A stretch of DNA of 64,000 nucleotides from Streptomyces misionensis (lineage in GTDB: Bacteria; Actinomycetota; Actinomycetes; Streptomycetales; Streptomycetaceae): the NCBI RefSeq assembly GCF_900104815.1, contig NZ_FNTD01000004.1, positions 8,059,001 through 8,123,000 of the forward strand, in the 5' to 3' direction. The notes under the pieces are model-generated. The model was not told the DNA's origin. It searched no databases and was given only the letters and a program-made list of their open reading frames with translations. This document shows positions 25,989 to 34,971 of this stretch, one piece after another. The position numbers and the translations under genes were made by a program. Position 1 is the stretch's first letter, and each line of letters opens with the position of its first letter.

Positions 25989-26765
25989 ATGCAGCGCCGA
26001 GCCCCGACCGAGAACTGTTCGGTGACGGCCAGGGCTCTGCAGGTGCTGGAAGCCTTCACTCCGGACCGGTCCGTCCTGCGGCTCGCCGAGATCTCCCGCC
26101 ACACCGGCCTGCCCCTCACCACCACCCACCGGCTGGTGAAGGAACTGGCCGGCTGGGGCGCGCTCGAACGCGAGCCGGACGGCGGCTACCGCATAGGGCT
26201 GCGGCTGTGGGAGATCGCCTCCCTCGCCCCGCGCGGCCTCGGCCTGCGCGAGGCCGCCCTGCCCTACCTCTCCGACCTCGGGCACATCACCCGCGAGAAC
26301 GTGCAGCTCGCCGTCCGCGAGGAACTGTCCGTCGTCTACGTGGAGCGCCTCGCCGGCCGTGACGCGGTCCGGGTCCTCACCCGCGTCGGCGGGCGGTTCG
26401 ACCTCGCGCCCACCGGCGTCGGCCTCGTCCTCCTCGCCCATGCACCCCGGGAGGTCCAGGAACAGGTGCTCTCCCGGCCGCTCGTCCGGCACACGGAGAA
26501 GACCCTGTGCACCCCGGACGAGGTCCGCCGCGCCCTCGCCGAAGTGCGCCGCACCGGGGTCGCCGTCAGCGACCGGCAGGTGACGATGGACGCCGTGTCG
26601 GTCGCCGCCCCCGTGTACGGTCCGGACCACACCGTCGTCGCGGCCGTCTCGGTCGTCGCCCACGCCGACACCGTGAACCCGCACGCCCTCGCCCCGCTGG
26701 TGCAGGTCGCGGCCCGCGGGATCTCACGGTCCCTCGGGGCACGGCTCAGGTCCTCCGTCGCGTGA
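25989..26765 (+). CDS. IclR-family transcriptional regulator
   Basis: 258 aa. N-terminal winged helix (LRLAEISRHTGLPLTTTHRLVKELAGWG) and C-terminal IclR effector domain (LSDLGHITRENVQLAV...VYVERLAG...PTGVGLVLLAH). AAGGAGG lies 5-6 nt before the ATG at 25989; the frame is open further upstream but without a start signal. It probably controls the oxygenase-reductase operon just upstream in response to an aromatic acid, as many IclR proteins do. Confidence 0.92.
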   Translation: MQRRAPTENCSVTARALQVLEAFTPDRSVLRLAEISRHTGLPLTTTHRLVKELAGWGALEREPDGGYRIGLRLWEIASLAPRGLGLREAALPYLSDLGHITRENVQLAVREELSVVYVERLAGRDAVRVLTRVGGRFDLAPTGVGLVLLAHAPREVQEQVLSRPLVRHTEKTLCTPDEVRRALAEVRRTGVAVSDRQVTMDAVSVAAPVYGPDHTVVAAVSVVAHADTVNPHALAPLVQVAARGISRSLGARLRSSVA

Positions 26766-27002
26766 CGGACGGACACGGACCAGGCGGCAGGGCGGATACG
26801 GCCGGATCTCCTCACACATCCTTACTGGGCTGCCAGTACGGATCGGTTGGGATCACCGTCAGGCAGTTGTCACTCATCGCCCGCCTCCCCGCGCCCGCCA
26901 CGGTCCGCTCCTCGTCCACCGACCCGGCGAACCTATCGGGTCACAGCACTCGATCATGGCAGGGCCGTGCGGCCCGCTCCGTGACCGCGCTACGTTCCCG
27001 GG

Positions 27003-27500
27003 ATGCAGCAGCCCTTGGAACAGGTTCCCGCGCTCCTCGATGGCCCGGCCGTCGACGTCTCCGACGCTCATGAACTCCTCCTCGGCTATCTGGACTGGTA
27101 CCGCGCGGCCCTGATGCGCAAGCTCGCCGGGCTCTCCGACGACCAGTTGCGCACGCCCGTCGAACCGCTCGGCTGGTCGCCGCTCGGCCTGGTCCAGCAC
27201 CTCGGCTGGGTCGAGCGCCGATGGCTGCGATGGGGTTTCGCCGCCGAGGAGTGGACGGTGGCCGCCGGAACCTCCACCGCGCAGGCCCTGGCCGCCTACG
27301 AAGCAGAGGTCACCGTCGCGAACTCTGTCGCTCTGGCCGCTGACTTGAGTGACAAGGCTCGCCTCGGCGGCCGCTTCAAGACCATCGAACAGGCCCCGTC
27401 CCTCGGACGGATCCTCTTCCATCTGCTCCAGGAGTACGCCCGCCACGTCGGTCACCTCGACGTCGCGCGCGAGCTCCTCGACGGCGAGACCGGCGAGTGA
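27003..27500 (+). CDS. DinB-family protein (DUF664)
   Basis: A 165-aa four-helix-bundle protein with the expected metal-binding His positions: LVQHLGWVERRW and the C-terminal HLLQEYARHVGHLD. Actinobacterial members of this group act as, or resemble, mycothiol-dependent transferases. No Shine-Dalgarno is visible. TACGTT ends about 6 nt before the ATG and would fit a leaderless transcript. The 237 nt upstream hold no gene. Confidence 0.85.
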   Translation: MQQPLEQVPALLDGPAVDVSDAHELLLGYLDWYRAALMRKLAGLSDDQLRTPVEPLGWSPLGLVQHLGWVERRWLRWGFAAEEWTVAAGTSTAQALAAYEAEVTVANSVALAADLSDKARLGGRFKTIEQAPSLGRILFHLLQEYARHVGHLDVARELLDGETGE

Positions 27501-27757
27501 GGCACCCGGGACTGCCGCTGCAATGCGGGACAGCTTTCAGCCCCGTCGTCCCGAACCAGAGCCGCATCAGGCGTGGTTCGCCCCGTCGACGTTCTTGTCC
27601 GGACGCGGGTGAAGTCCTTTGTGATACCGTCGCCGCCGCCGTGCATCGATGCGAACCGGGGAGGTGAGACCGATCAACGCTGTGACAGGTCGGGGCTCCC
27701 TCTCTCGCATGGTCTAGGGAGTGCCCGCAGAAGGCATCCCGAAAGGCTTGAAACGCT

Positions 27758-28489
27758 ATGCGCTTCACCTTGCAGACGTCGTCCGACGGCGTGTCCGAAC
27801 AGCTCTTCACCTTCGGTGAGATACCCGGCGTGTTGTGGACCCCGGACGGTGCCGCCGGTACCCGTCCTCTGATTTTGATCGGACACGGCGGCGGCCAGCA
27901 CAAGAAGGCGCCCGACATCGTGGTCCGCGCGCGCCGTTCTGTGGCCGAGTGCGGGTTCGCGGTGGCGGCGGTCGACGTGCCCGGCCATGGCGACCGGCCG
28001 GTGGATGAGAGGTACAACCGGATCGCGACCGAGAACCAGGCTCGCGTGGAGGCCGGAGAGGAACCGGCTCCGCTGATCGCTCATTTCCAGGCGCTCGTAG
28101 CTCGCCAGACCGTCCCGGAGTGGCGGGCGGTCCTGGACGCGATCCAGGAAATCGAGTACGTCGGTGCTGGTCCGGTGGGCTATTGGGGAGTGTCGTTGGG
28201 TTGCGGACTCGGCGTTCCGTTCGTTGCCGACGAACCCCGGGTCCGCGCGGCGGTGCTGGGCTTGGGAGGGGCGCTGGCATCGGCCGAGGCGGCCGCGCGG
28301 ATCACCATCCCGGTGGAGTTCCTGGTGCAGTGGGACGACGAGCGGGTGCCGCGGGCCCAGAGCTTGGCGCTGTTCGACGCCTTTGCCTCGGCCGAGAAGA
28401 CGCTGCACGCCAACCCCGGCAAGCACGGGGAGATCCCGGCATTCGAGCTGGACAGCGCGCTGCGGTTCTTCGCTCGACATCTCGGCTGA
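27758..28489 (+). CDS. Alpha/beta hydrolase
   Basis: A 243-aa protein of the dienelactone hydrolase-like fold. GHGGGQHK forms the oxyanion region, GVSLG the nucleophile elbow (Ser), QWDDERVP the acid, and GKHGEIP the His. No signal peptide. The segment 27501-27757 upstream has no gene. A monocistronic gene without informative neighbours; substrate unknown. Confidence 0.83.
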   Translation: MRFTLQTSSDGVSEQLFTFGEIPGVLWTPDGAAGTRPLILIGHGGGQHKKAPDIVVRARRSVAECGFAVAAVDVPGHGDRPVDERYNRIATENQARVEAGEEPAPLIAHFQALVARQTVPEWRAVLDAIQEIEYVGAGPVGYWGVSLGCGLGVPFVADEPRVRAAVLGLGGALASAEAAARITIPVEFLVQWDDERVPRAQSLALFDAFASAEKTLHANPGKHGEIPAFELDSALRFFARHLG

Positions 28490-28808
28490 TACGGCTGCGC
28501 AACTGATCGTTCCAGAATGACTTTCGAAGGCGCCGGAGTCAGATGATGTCGCAGGCAGGTCGAGGAGTCCCTTGCGGACGCTCCGAAGTCGCTGTCCACG
28601 GTCCGTCGCAGACGGCCCGTCAGCGCGCTGCGCCACCGTGCCGAGGCCGAGCGGGCGTGCAGGGAAGGCCGGCGACGAGCGGCGCGCAGCCGCCGTCTGC
28701 GCGAACAGCGCCGGCGGACCTGACCGGCCCCCGACGTCAGCTCCTCTTAAGGCTCGCCCGGCGCGGTCGGGCCCTCCCTTGCCCTGTCAGCGATCTCTGT
28801 CTCGCGCG
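28490..28808. other. Intergenic, no supported gene
   Basis: 319 nt between convergent genes. One plus-strand frame reads a short Arg-rich helical stretch ending at an in-frame stop near 28720, with no start codon or family match. I see nothing else. Confidence 0.35.
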
Positions 28809-29978
28809 TCACTGTGGAGGAAGAGCCGGAGACGAAGAGCTGACCTGATCTGCGGTGTCGAGCAGGTCCGGGGCGTGTTCGCCCAGCGTGGGCGCGGGTC
28901 GGCGGAAGGTGTGGAGTCCGGCGCTGAAGGAGACCGGGAAGCGTGCCTGGGGCGTTGATCGTTCGGGGAGGGCTTCGGTGAAGAGGTCGCGTGCTACGGC
29001 GTGGGGGTCGGTCAGGAGGTCGGCGGGGTTGGTGACGACTGGTGCCCAGGGTGCGTCGATGTCGGTGAGGCGCTTTTGCCACCAGTCGTAGGGGCGGGCG
29101 GCGAATGCCTGGCGCAGCAGGGCGTTCACTTCGTCTCTGGCGGCGGTGCGGTCGGCCCTGTGGTCGTAGGCGTCCGTGGCCAGCTCTGGGAACTCCGGGC
29201 CGAGTTCGTCGCGCAGGCGCAGCCAGAACTTGTCCTCGTAGGTCGCCAGCGACAGGGAGCGTCCGTCGGCGGTGGTGAAGACGTCGTTGTCGCCTTGGAC
29301 GAGTCCGGCTGCGAGTGGGTCTTCTGTCCCCGCCAGCGGCAGGGCGAACAGGGAGCACCAGGCGGTGATGGACTCGCTGAGGGACACGTCGATGTGCTGA
29401 CCCTCGCCCTCGCCGGCGAGGGCGGCGGTGAGGGCGAGGGCGGCGTGCATGGCGCCGGCCATGTCGCCGATGCGGACGCCGGGGCGGGTAATGGTTCCAT
29501 CGAGGCGGCCGGGGACGGCGAAGAATCCTGACAGGCCGAGGAAGTTGAGCTCGTGGCCGGGCCTGCTCGCGTAGGGACCGGTCTGCCCGTATCCGGTAAG
29601 GGAGCAGAGCATCAGCCGAGGGTTGGCTTCGTGGAGGGCGTCGAAGCCGAGCCCGAGGCGGTCGAGGACACCTGGCCGGAAACTCTCGACGACGGCGTCG
29701 GCGGTGCGGACAAGCCGCAGGAAGGCGCTCCGGCCGTCGGCTGTGCGCAGATCGAGGGCCACCGATCGCTTGTTGCGGTTGAGGGTGTCGAACAGCGGCG
29801 GGGCGAGGCGGAGCGGGTCGCCACCTCGCGGGTCCTCGACCTTGATCACGTCCGCCCCAAGGTCGGCGAGGAGCGAGGTCGCATACGGCCCGGGGAGCAA
29901 CCGGGACAGGTCGAGGATCCGCTTGCCGTGCAGCGCGGACCAGCGCGGGGCGCCAGGAGAGGGTGGGGCGGCGGTCAC
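28809..29978 (-). CDS. CaiB/BaiF-type (family III) CoA-transferase
   Basis: A 389-aa protein with the family opening LHGKRILDLSRLLPGPYAT, the CoA-binding region ADVIKVEDPRGGD, and the catalytic Asp172 in VRIGDMAGAM. The C-terminal domain reads DAPWAPVVTNPADLLTDP. It transfers CoA between carboxylic acids, or acts as an alpha-methylacyl-CoA racemase-like enzyme; the two are hard to separate by sequence. It stands alone on the minus strand with a 160-nt upstream gap. Confidence 0.9.
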   Translation of the reverse strand: MTAAPPSPGAPRWSALHGKRILDLSRLLPGPYATSLLADLGADVIKVEDPRGGDPLRLAPPLFDTLNRNKRSVALDLRTADGRSAFLRLVRTADAVVESFRPGVLDRLGLGFDALHEANPRLMLCSLTGYGQTGPYASRPGHELNFLGLSGFFAVPGRLDGTITRPGVRIGDMAGAMHAALALTAALAGEGEGQHIDVSLSESITAWCSLFALPLAGTEDPLAAGLVQGDNDVFTTADGRSLSLATYEDKFWLRLRDELGPEFPELATDAYDHRADRTAARDEVNALLRQAFAARPYDWWQKRLTDIDAPWAPVVTNPADLLTDPHAVARDLFTEALPERSTPQARFPVSFSAGLHTFRRPAPTLGEHAPDLLDTADQVSSSSPALPPQ

Positions 29979-30340
29979 GAGAGTGTGCCTTCCTGAGTCC
30001 GGGTTCGATGCGCTCCCCGCGGATCCAGACGAGATACGTCCCCACAGTCATTGGTCAGCATCGACTGCTGCCGGAGACCGCCCGCGGGACCGGGACCTTT
30101 CTCAACAGAGGAGCATACAAATTGATCAGTAGTAGACATGCTGTCCGGTAACGCCTGGGCTGTCAAGAGTGCCGGGGTTGCTCCCCTGGCCCCGTTGATC
30201 TTGTTCACCTCTAGTCGCCGGGCGGCCTCCGTGGTGGCCAGCAGCGCGTTCGCGTACGTCTTCCTTCCGCGCGGTTGTCGCCCAGGTCGTCGACCGGTTC
30301 GCACAGCCGATCTGGAGGAGAGCGCGGCCGAGGCAGGGAC

Positions 30341-30535
30341 GTCAAGCACCTGCGGCTGCTGGCGGCCCCACGCCGCCTGCTGACCGGTGACGTCACCGCC
30401 GCCCAGGTCGCCCACGCCGTCGGGTACGAGAGCGCGACCCAGTTCAGCCGCGAGTACCGGGCCATCCACGGCCTGCCACCGATGCAGGACGCGGCCCGAC
30501 TGCGCGCCCGGCTCACCGCACACGGATCGGCGTAG
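30341..30535 (+). pseudogene. AraC-family regulator, C-terminal fragment
   Basis: About 64 aa in frame: LRLLAAPRRLLTGDVTAAQVAHAVGYESATQFSREYR, then LPPMQDAARLRARL to a stop. This is the second helix-turn-helix of an AraC protein with its usual C-terminal tail. The ligand domain and first helix-turn-helix are missing; the upstream 200 nt carry no related frame. It ends next to the IS5 fragment, which suggests the element helped to break it. Confidence 0.7.
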
Positions 30536-30555
30536 CCCTAAGGCTCGGGTCAACC

Positions 30556-30958
30556 GAGCCGGCCCATCCCGGCGCGGGCGTTTCCCTGACCGCGCGGCAC
30601 TCGCCGCCGTCCTGTACGTGCTACGGACCGGGGACGCCTGGCGCGACGTCCCCGCGGAGACCGTGGGCTGCACCGGCATGACGGCGTGGCGCCGGCTACG
30701 CGACTGGACCGCGGCAGCCGTCCGGCCTCGCCTGCACGCCGCCCTGCTGACCGAGCTGCGCCGCGCCGACCCGCTGGACCTGGACGACTGCGCCGCGGTC
30801 GGGTCCCACGTCCGGGCCCTCAAGAGGGGGGAACACACCGGCCCCTCGCCCGTCGACCGCGCCCGCCCGGGCTCGAAACACCACCTGATCGTCGACCGTC
30901 ACGGAACCCCGCTCGCCGTCACGCTCACCGGCGGCAACCGGCACGACGTCACCCAGCC
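30556..30958 (+). mobile_element. IS5-family transposase fragment
   Basis: One frame shows the N-terminal and first catalytic regions of an IS5/IS427-type DDE transposase: FPDRAALAAVLYVLRTGDAWRDVP, TAWRRLRDWT, SHVRALKRGEHTGPSPVDR, KHHLIVDRHGTPLAVTLTGG, NRHDVTQ. The residue before SH is Val where the family has the first catalytic Asp (DGSH), so it is inactive even apart from truncation. Both ends are missing; the right side stops exactly at the 3' end of the response-regulator gene. No inverted repeats seen. Confidence 0.75.
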
Positions 30959-30972
30959 ACCTGCCCGTTTGA

Positions 30973-31619
30973 TCAGGTGGGCAGTCCCGCGTCGCGGGCC
31001 AGGAGGGCGGCCTGGACGCGGTTGGTGACGCCCAGGGCAGTGAGGATACGGCTGACGTGGGCTTTGACGGTGCTTTCCCGCATCGCGAGGCGGGCGGCAA
31101 TGTCAGCGTTGGTCTCGCCCTGGGCGAGCAGGGCCAGAACGTCCAGCTCCCGGGGGTGAGCCGCTCAAGCCGGGCCCGCGCGGCGGTGGCCTTCGGCTGG
31201 TTGCCGGTGTGGTAGCGGTCGATGAGTCGGCGGGCCGCGGCGGGGTGGAGCATGGCGGAGCCGGCTGCCACCAGGTGGACGGCGCGCAGGATCTCGGCGG
31301 GATCGGTGTCCTTGAGTAGAAAGCCGTCGGCTCCGGCGGCAAGGGCGTCGTAGACGTACTGGTCGAGGTCGAAGGTGGTCAAAGTGATGACCTTCGGCGG
31401 GTGAGGCAGCGCCCTCAGCCGGGCGGTGGCGGTGATGCCGTCCATGCGGGGCATGCGCACGTCGACCAGGGCGACGTCGACGCGGTGGGCGCTGGCCCGT
31501 TCGATCGCCTGGAGGCCGTCGGCGGCCTGGGCGACGAGGTCGATCTCCGGGTCGCTGTCGAGGAGGTCGGCCAGGCCGAGGCGTACCAGGGCGTCGTCGA
31601 CGATCATTGCGCGGATCAT
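30973..31619 (-). pseudogene. NarL/LuxR response regulator with a frameshift before the HTH
   Basis: The receiver domain is intact (MIVDDALVRLGL, phospho-Asp in VDVRMPRMDG, KDTDP). After RLERLTPG the frame goes wrong. One base further, the LuxR domain continues perfectly: ELDVLALLAQGETNADIAARL, TVKAHVSRILTALG, ending GLPT at 30973. A G lost from the G-run at 31152-31156 (a C on the coding strand) explains it. As written, the protein has no DNA-binding domain. It overlaps the kinase gene by 4 nt. It may be a sequencing error in a homopolymer. Confidence 0.8.
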
Positions 31620-32779
31620 GCGGGAGTGCCGTTCTCTTCAGTGTCGGCCGGGTGGGGGATGCGCGCGGCCAGGCGCCAGGAGCCCGCGCCGGCCGGTCCC
31701 ACGGTCAGATGGCCGCCGAGGGCGCTGACGCGTTCGCGCAGGCCGACGAGCCCGTAACCGGAACCGGCGGCGGCCGCCGGCCCGGGGGGACCGGCGGGGT
31801 TGGTGACCTCCACCAGCGTGGCCGGCGGCCGGTAGTCGATCCTCATGGTCACCAGGGCGCCGTCGGCGTGCTTGCGGGCGTTGGTCAGGGCTTCCTGCAC
31901 GATGCGGTACACGGCCAGGCGGTGGGTGGTGGGCGCGTCCTCCGGCCGGCCGTGGACCGTCATGGCAATGGGCTGGGAGGCGGCGCGGGCGTCGTCCACC
32001 AGTTGCTGGACGTCGCCGGGAACCGGCGCGGGCACAGCATCGGCACTGTTCGGTGCGGTGCCGGGAGTACGCAGCACACCGAGCACGTCCCGCAGGTCGG
32101 CGAGGGCTTCCGTGGAGGCGTCCCGCAGTAGAGCCAGTCGTTCGGCGATTGGTCCGGGAAGGGGGTCGCTGCGGGTGGCCAGCACGCCCGTGTGCAGGGC
32201 GATCAGGCTGAGCCGGTGGGCGAGGACGTCGTGCATCTCCGCCGCGATCCGGGACCGCTCCGCGATGCGCGCGGCCTCCTCGCGCAGCTGCGCCTCGACG
32301 TGCAGGTGCTCCACATCGGCGGCCAGCGCCCGCACCAGACGCCGGCGGTTGCCGATCCACAGGCCGACGACATACGCGAAGGCCCATAGGAACAGCGCGG
32401 TGACGTACGTCTGCTGGTGCCACAGCCGGGTCGGCGGATAGCCAACGAGGTTGGCGCCCAGCGCGGCGGCGGCGCAGAGGACCGCCGCCCGCGTCCGGCG
32501 GGCCGCAGCCAGGTCATACATGACAAGCGCCAGCAGCAACGTGCCGACCCACCCCCACCACGCGGTGACGGCGGCGACCACGATGGGCGCGATGGGCCAG
32601 CGTAGCCGCGGCACGAGCAGCACCACCGCGCACGCCACGGCCGAGGCAATGATGGCAACCACATACCGGCCGTCGCTGAACCGCTGCGCGGCGCTCACCG
32701 TCGCGACGGTGGCGAAGAACGTCACGGCCGCGCCGCGCCCGACGGCCACCACCCACGCCTGAATGCTGCTGCTGTTCAC
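31616..32779 (-). CDS. Sensor histidine kinase, HisKA_3 (NarL-partner) type
   Basis: About 387 aa from a GTG at 32779 (AGGA 8 nt upstream). An N-terminal membrane part of 4-5 segments is followed by the dimer/phosphate domain AERSRIAAEMHDVLAHRLSLI, with the phospho-acceptor His in MHDVLAH, and a C-terminal ATPase domain with VQEALTNARKHA and GSGYGLVGLRERV. It pairs with the response regulator, whose ATG overlaps its stop (ATGA). The membrane domain suggests sensing at or in the membrane, as for cell-envelope stress systems. Confidence 0.88.
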   Translation of the reverse strand: MNSSSIQAWVVAVGRGAAVTFFATVATVSAAQRFSDGRYVVAIIASAVACAVVLLVPRLRWPIAPIVVAAVTAWWGWVGTLLLALVMYDLAAARRTRAAVLCAAAALGANLVGYPPTRLWHQQTYVTALFLWAFAYVVGLWIGNRRRLVRALAADVEHLHVEAQLREEAARIAERSRIAAEMHDVLAHRLSLIALHTGVLATRSDPLPGPIAERLALLRDASTEALADLRDVLGVLRTPGTAPNSADAVPAPVPGDVQQLVDDARAASQPIAMTVHGRPEDAPTTHRLAVYRIVQEALTNARKHADGALVTMRIDYRPPATLVEVTNPAGPPGPAAAAGSGYGLVGLRERVSALGGHLTVGPAGAGSWRLAARIPHPADTEENGTPA

Positions 32780-32911
32780 CGTCACGATCCTAGGCAGACA
32801 GCCGCCCGCCGCCCCCCGACGACCGGCGACGCCCACCCCCTACTTTCGTCGGGGAAAGCCGTCGAAGAACGGCGGATCTGCTGCCGGGCGGCGATTCCTA
32901 GCGTCATCTAC

Positions 32912-33643
32912 ATGGATGACTGGACCACCTCCCACCGACGTGTCCTGGCGCAGCGCGAAGCCGACGGCTGGATGTTTCTGATCGAAGCAGCCCGTGATCT
33001 GCGCACCACCGGCGCGGTCGCCCCCAGCGGTAAGGCCCTCGCCCACGCCCTGACCGAGCCCGTCCGCAGCCGCTCGCCCCGCCCGCTGGCCGTCCTGGAA
33101 GCAGGCGCCGGCACCGGCGCCGTCACCCGGCATCTGATCCCCCGCCTTCCCCGCGGCAGCCGCCTCGACATCGTCGAGGCCAATCCCCGCTTCGCCGACC
33201 AGCTGCGCATCCTCGCCGCCACCCACCCCCGCACGACGTCCCGGTCCGCGGACATCACCGTCCACCAGAGCCTCGTCGAGGACCTCGACACCGACCAGCG
33301 GTACGACGTGATCGTTTCCGGCTTGCCGCTGACCAATTTCGCCCCCCACACCGTGGAACGGATCATGGGCCGCTATCTGGAGCTGCTCCACCCCGGCGGA
33401 ACCCTCACCTACTTCGCCTACCTCGGCACCCGACGCGCCCGCACCCTGCTCGCCTCACAGTCCGAAGCACGCCGGCACGCCGCCGTGGACCACGTGATGA
33501 CCGCCTACCAGCGCCGCTACGCCACCGCCCGCTGGAGCGTGTGGGCCAACCTGCCACCCGCCCACGTCTGGCACCTGCAACTCCCCCCGCTGCCTTCCCA
33601 GCCCTCCGCCGACGGTCAGCACAGCGCCGCCTGGACCAGGTGA
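32912..33643 (+). CDS. Class I SAM methyltransferase, phospholipid N-methyltransferase-like
   Basis: A 243-aa protein with motif I VLEAGAGTGAVTRHL, an acidic loop LDIVEANPRFAD, and VIVSGLPLTNFAP, which is the PmtA-type phosphatidylethanolamine methyltransferase post-motif. A gene for a DedA membrane protein starts 8 nt after its stop, so both may act in membrane lipid handling. A leaderless start is likely (TAGCGT about 13 nt before the ATG, no Shine-Dalgarno). The exact lipid substrate is inferred. Confidence 0.82.
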   Translation: MDDWTTSHRRVLAQREADGWMFLIEAARDLRTTGAVAPSGKALAHALTEPVRSRSPRPLAVLEAGAGTGAVTRHLIPRLPRGSRLDIVEANPRFADQLRILAATHPRTTSRSADITVHQSLVEDLDTDQRYDVIVSGLPLTNFAPHTVERIMGRYLELLHPGGTLTYFAYLGTRRARTLLASQSEARRHAAVDHVMTAYQRRYATARWSVWANLPPAHVWHLQLPPLPSQPSADGQHSAAWTR

Positions 33644-33651
33644 GTCCGTAG

Positions 33652-34272
33652 ATGCACGTCCTGACCGACCTCCTCGCCCACCTCCCCCCGCCGGCCGCCT
33701 ACGGGGTGCTGGCCCTGGCCGTGCTGGCCGAGTCGATCCTCCTGGTCGGCGCCTTCGTCCCGACCCTCACCCTGCTGCTGACCGCCGGCGCGCTGGCCCG
33801 CGCCGGCCACATCAGCCTCCCTCTCGTCATCGCCACCGCGGCCGGCGCCGTCATCGCCGGAGACCTCCTCGCCCACCGCACCGGCCGCTTTCTCGGTCAG
33901 CGGCTCCGCACCGGCCGCGCGGCCCGCCGCGTCCCCGCCCCCCTCTGGCACCGCGCTGAGGCCCTCACCGCCCGCCACGGCGGCCGAGCCATCCTGCTGG
34001 CCCGCTTCATTCCCGTCGTACGCACCCTCGCCCCCCACTTCGCAGGCGCCACCAGCCTGTCCTACCGCTGCATCGCCCCCTACAGCGCCACCGCCGCCTG
34101 CCTGTGGGCCACCGCCGAAGCCGGCGCCGGTTACGGTGCCGCCGCGTCCCTCCAGCGAATCATCACCCTCGGCGGGCCCGCCCTTGCCATCGCCGGCGTG
34201 ATCACGGCCGGGGGCGCGGCCTTGTGGATGAAGAAGCGCCGACGCTTCCCGCCACCGCAAGACGTCAGCTGA
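33652..34272 (+). CDS. DedA-family membrane protein
   Basis: 206 aa with about five membrane helices. VLAESILLVGAFVPTLTLLLTAG and the GDLLAHRTGRFLG loop are the first DedA elements; LLARFIPVVRTLAPHFAG is the typical second re-entrant motif with its Arg. DedA/VTT proteins move lipids such as undecaprenyl phosphate or phosphatidylethanolamine across the membrane. It lies 8 nt after the lipid-methyltransferase-like gene, probably one operon. Confidence 0.9.
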   Translation: MHVLTDLLAHLPPPAAYGVLALAVLAESILLVGAFVPTLTLLLTAGALARAGHISLPLVIATAAGAVIAGDLLAHRTGRFLGQRLRTGRAARRVPAPLWHRAEALTARHGGRAILLARFIPVVRTLAPHFAGATSLSYRCIAPYSATAACLWATAEAGAGYGAAASLQRIITLGGPALAIAGVITAGGAALWMKKRRRFPPPQDVS

Positions 34273-34329
34273 CAGCCGGCCCCGCCCGGTGCGGACGTGA
34301 CTGACCGACAGCCGGTACATCCAACGCCA

Positions 34330-34800
34330 CACAGATCACAGGGCCGTACCATCTCGGCACATCCATCGGAGGCTTCCGGTACAGCGCCGCACTCGTCGCG
34401 CCCTGATCTTCCGCGCCGTCAGGCTCACGGAGCAGCCGGAACCGGTACTCCGCGCGCCACCCCCGTCGCGTCCACGCCACGCGGAGGCGGTCTTGGTCCA
34501 CCGTACGTAATCTGCTCCGCCGAGCTTGGACCACCCACCGCTGGGACACACGTCCCCGACGCCGCCCATGACCGGCCACCTCTCTGCGCGGCCTCTGAGA
34601 TCCACTGTGGTGGCGGACCATCCGGCGCGTGCCAGGTCGGCCAGGAGCCGGGATGCTTCCACAGAGTCGGTCAGGCCAGGGGCGCGGGGTTGCGGAGAGC
34701 GTCCATCCCTCCCACGGATACGTGCCCCTCGGCGGAGTCAGTTCGCCGGCCAGGGCGTGGCCGGCGGCCTGGGACGGCATGGTGGTGTGCCCGGTGTAGT
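34330..34800 (-). pseudogene. Frameshifted gene of unknown family
   Basis: Adjacent minus-strand frames give protein-like pieces in order: GHALAGELTPPRGTYPWEGWTL, then SRLLADLARAGWSATTVDLRG and GADYVRWTKTASAW, then WRAEYRFRLLREPDGAED. Each piece looks like real protein and they abut, as in a gene with two frameshifts. I do not recognise a family. Otherwise 34273-34971 holds no gene. Confidence 0.35.
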
Positions 34801-34971
34801 GCAGGCGGCCGTCCCGGGCGGGCGCCTGATCGGCGGACCGGCGGGTCGGCGTCGGTCGGCGGCCCGTTCGCCTGCCGTACGTCTGGCGCGGTTCCACCTT
34901 GCGCACCCCGTGTCCCGTTCTCCTTGACCGGCCCGGCCCAGGCCGCGACGGTGCGGGAGGCAGGGCGGGGG

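Noticed and set aside
27345..27512. Possibility that the DinB protein is a toxin-antitoxin partner
   Set aside because: No partner gene adjoins it; the His set fits an ordinary DinB/mycothiol transferase-like protein.
31616..32836. Start of the first histidine kinase at ATG 32836
   Set aside because: The first 19 residues (Gly/Arg/Ala-rich) lack a ribosome site and are not membrane-like. GTG 32779 follows AGGA and opens just before the first helix.
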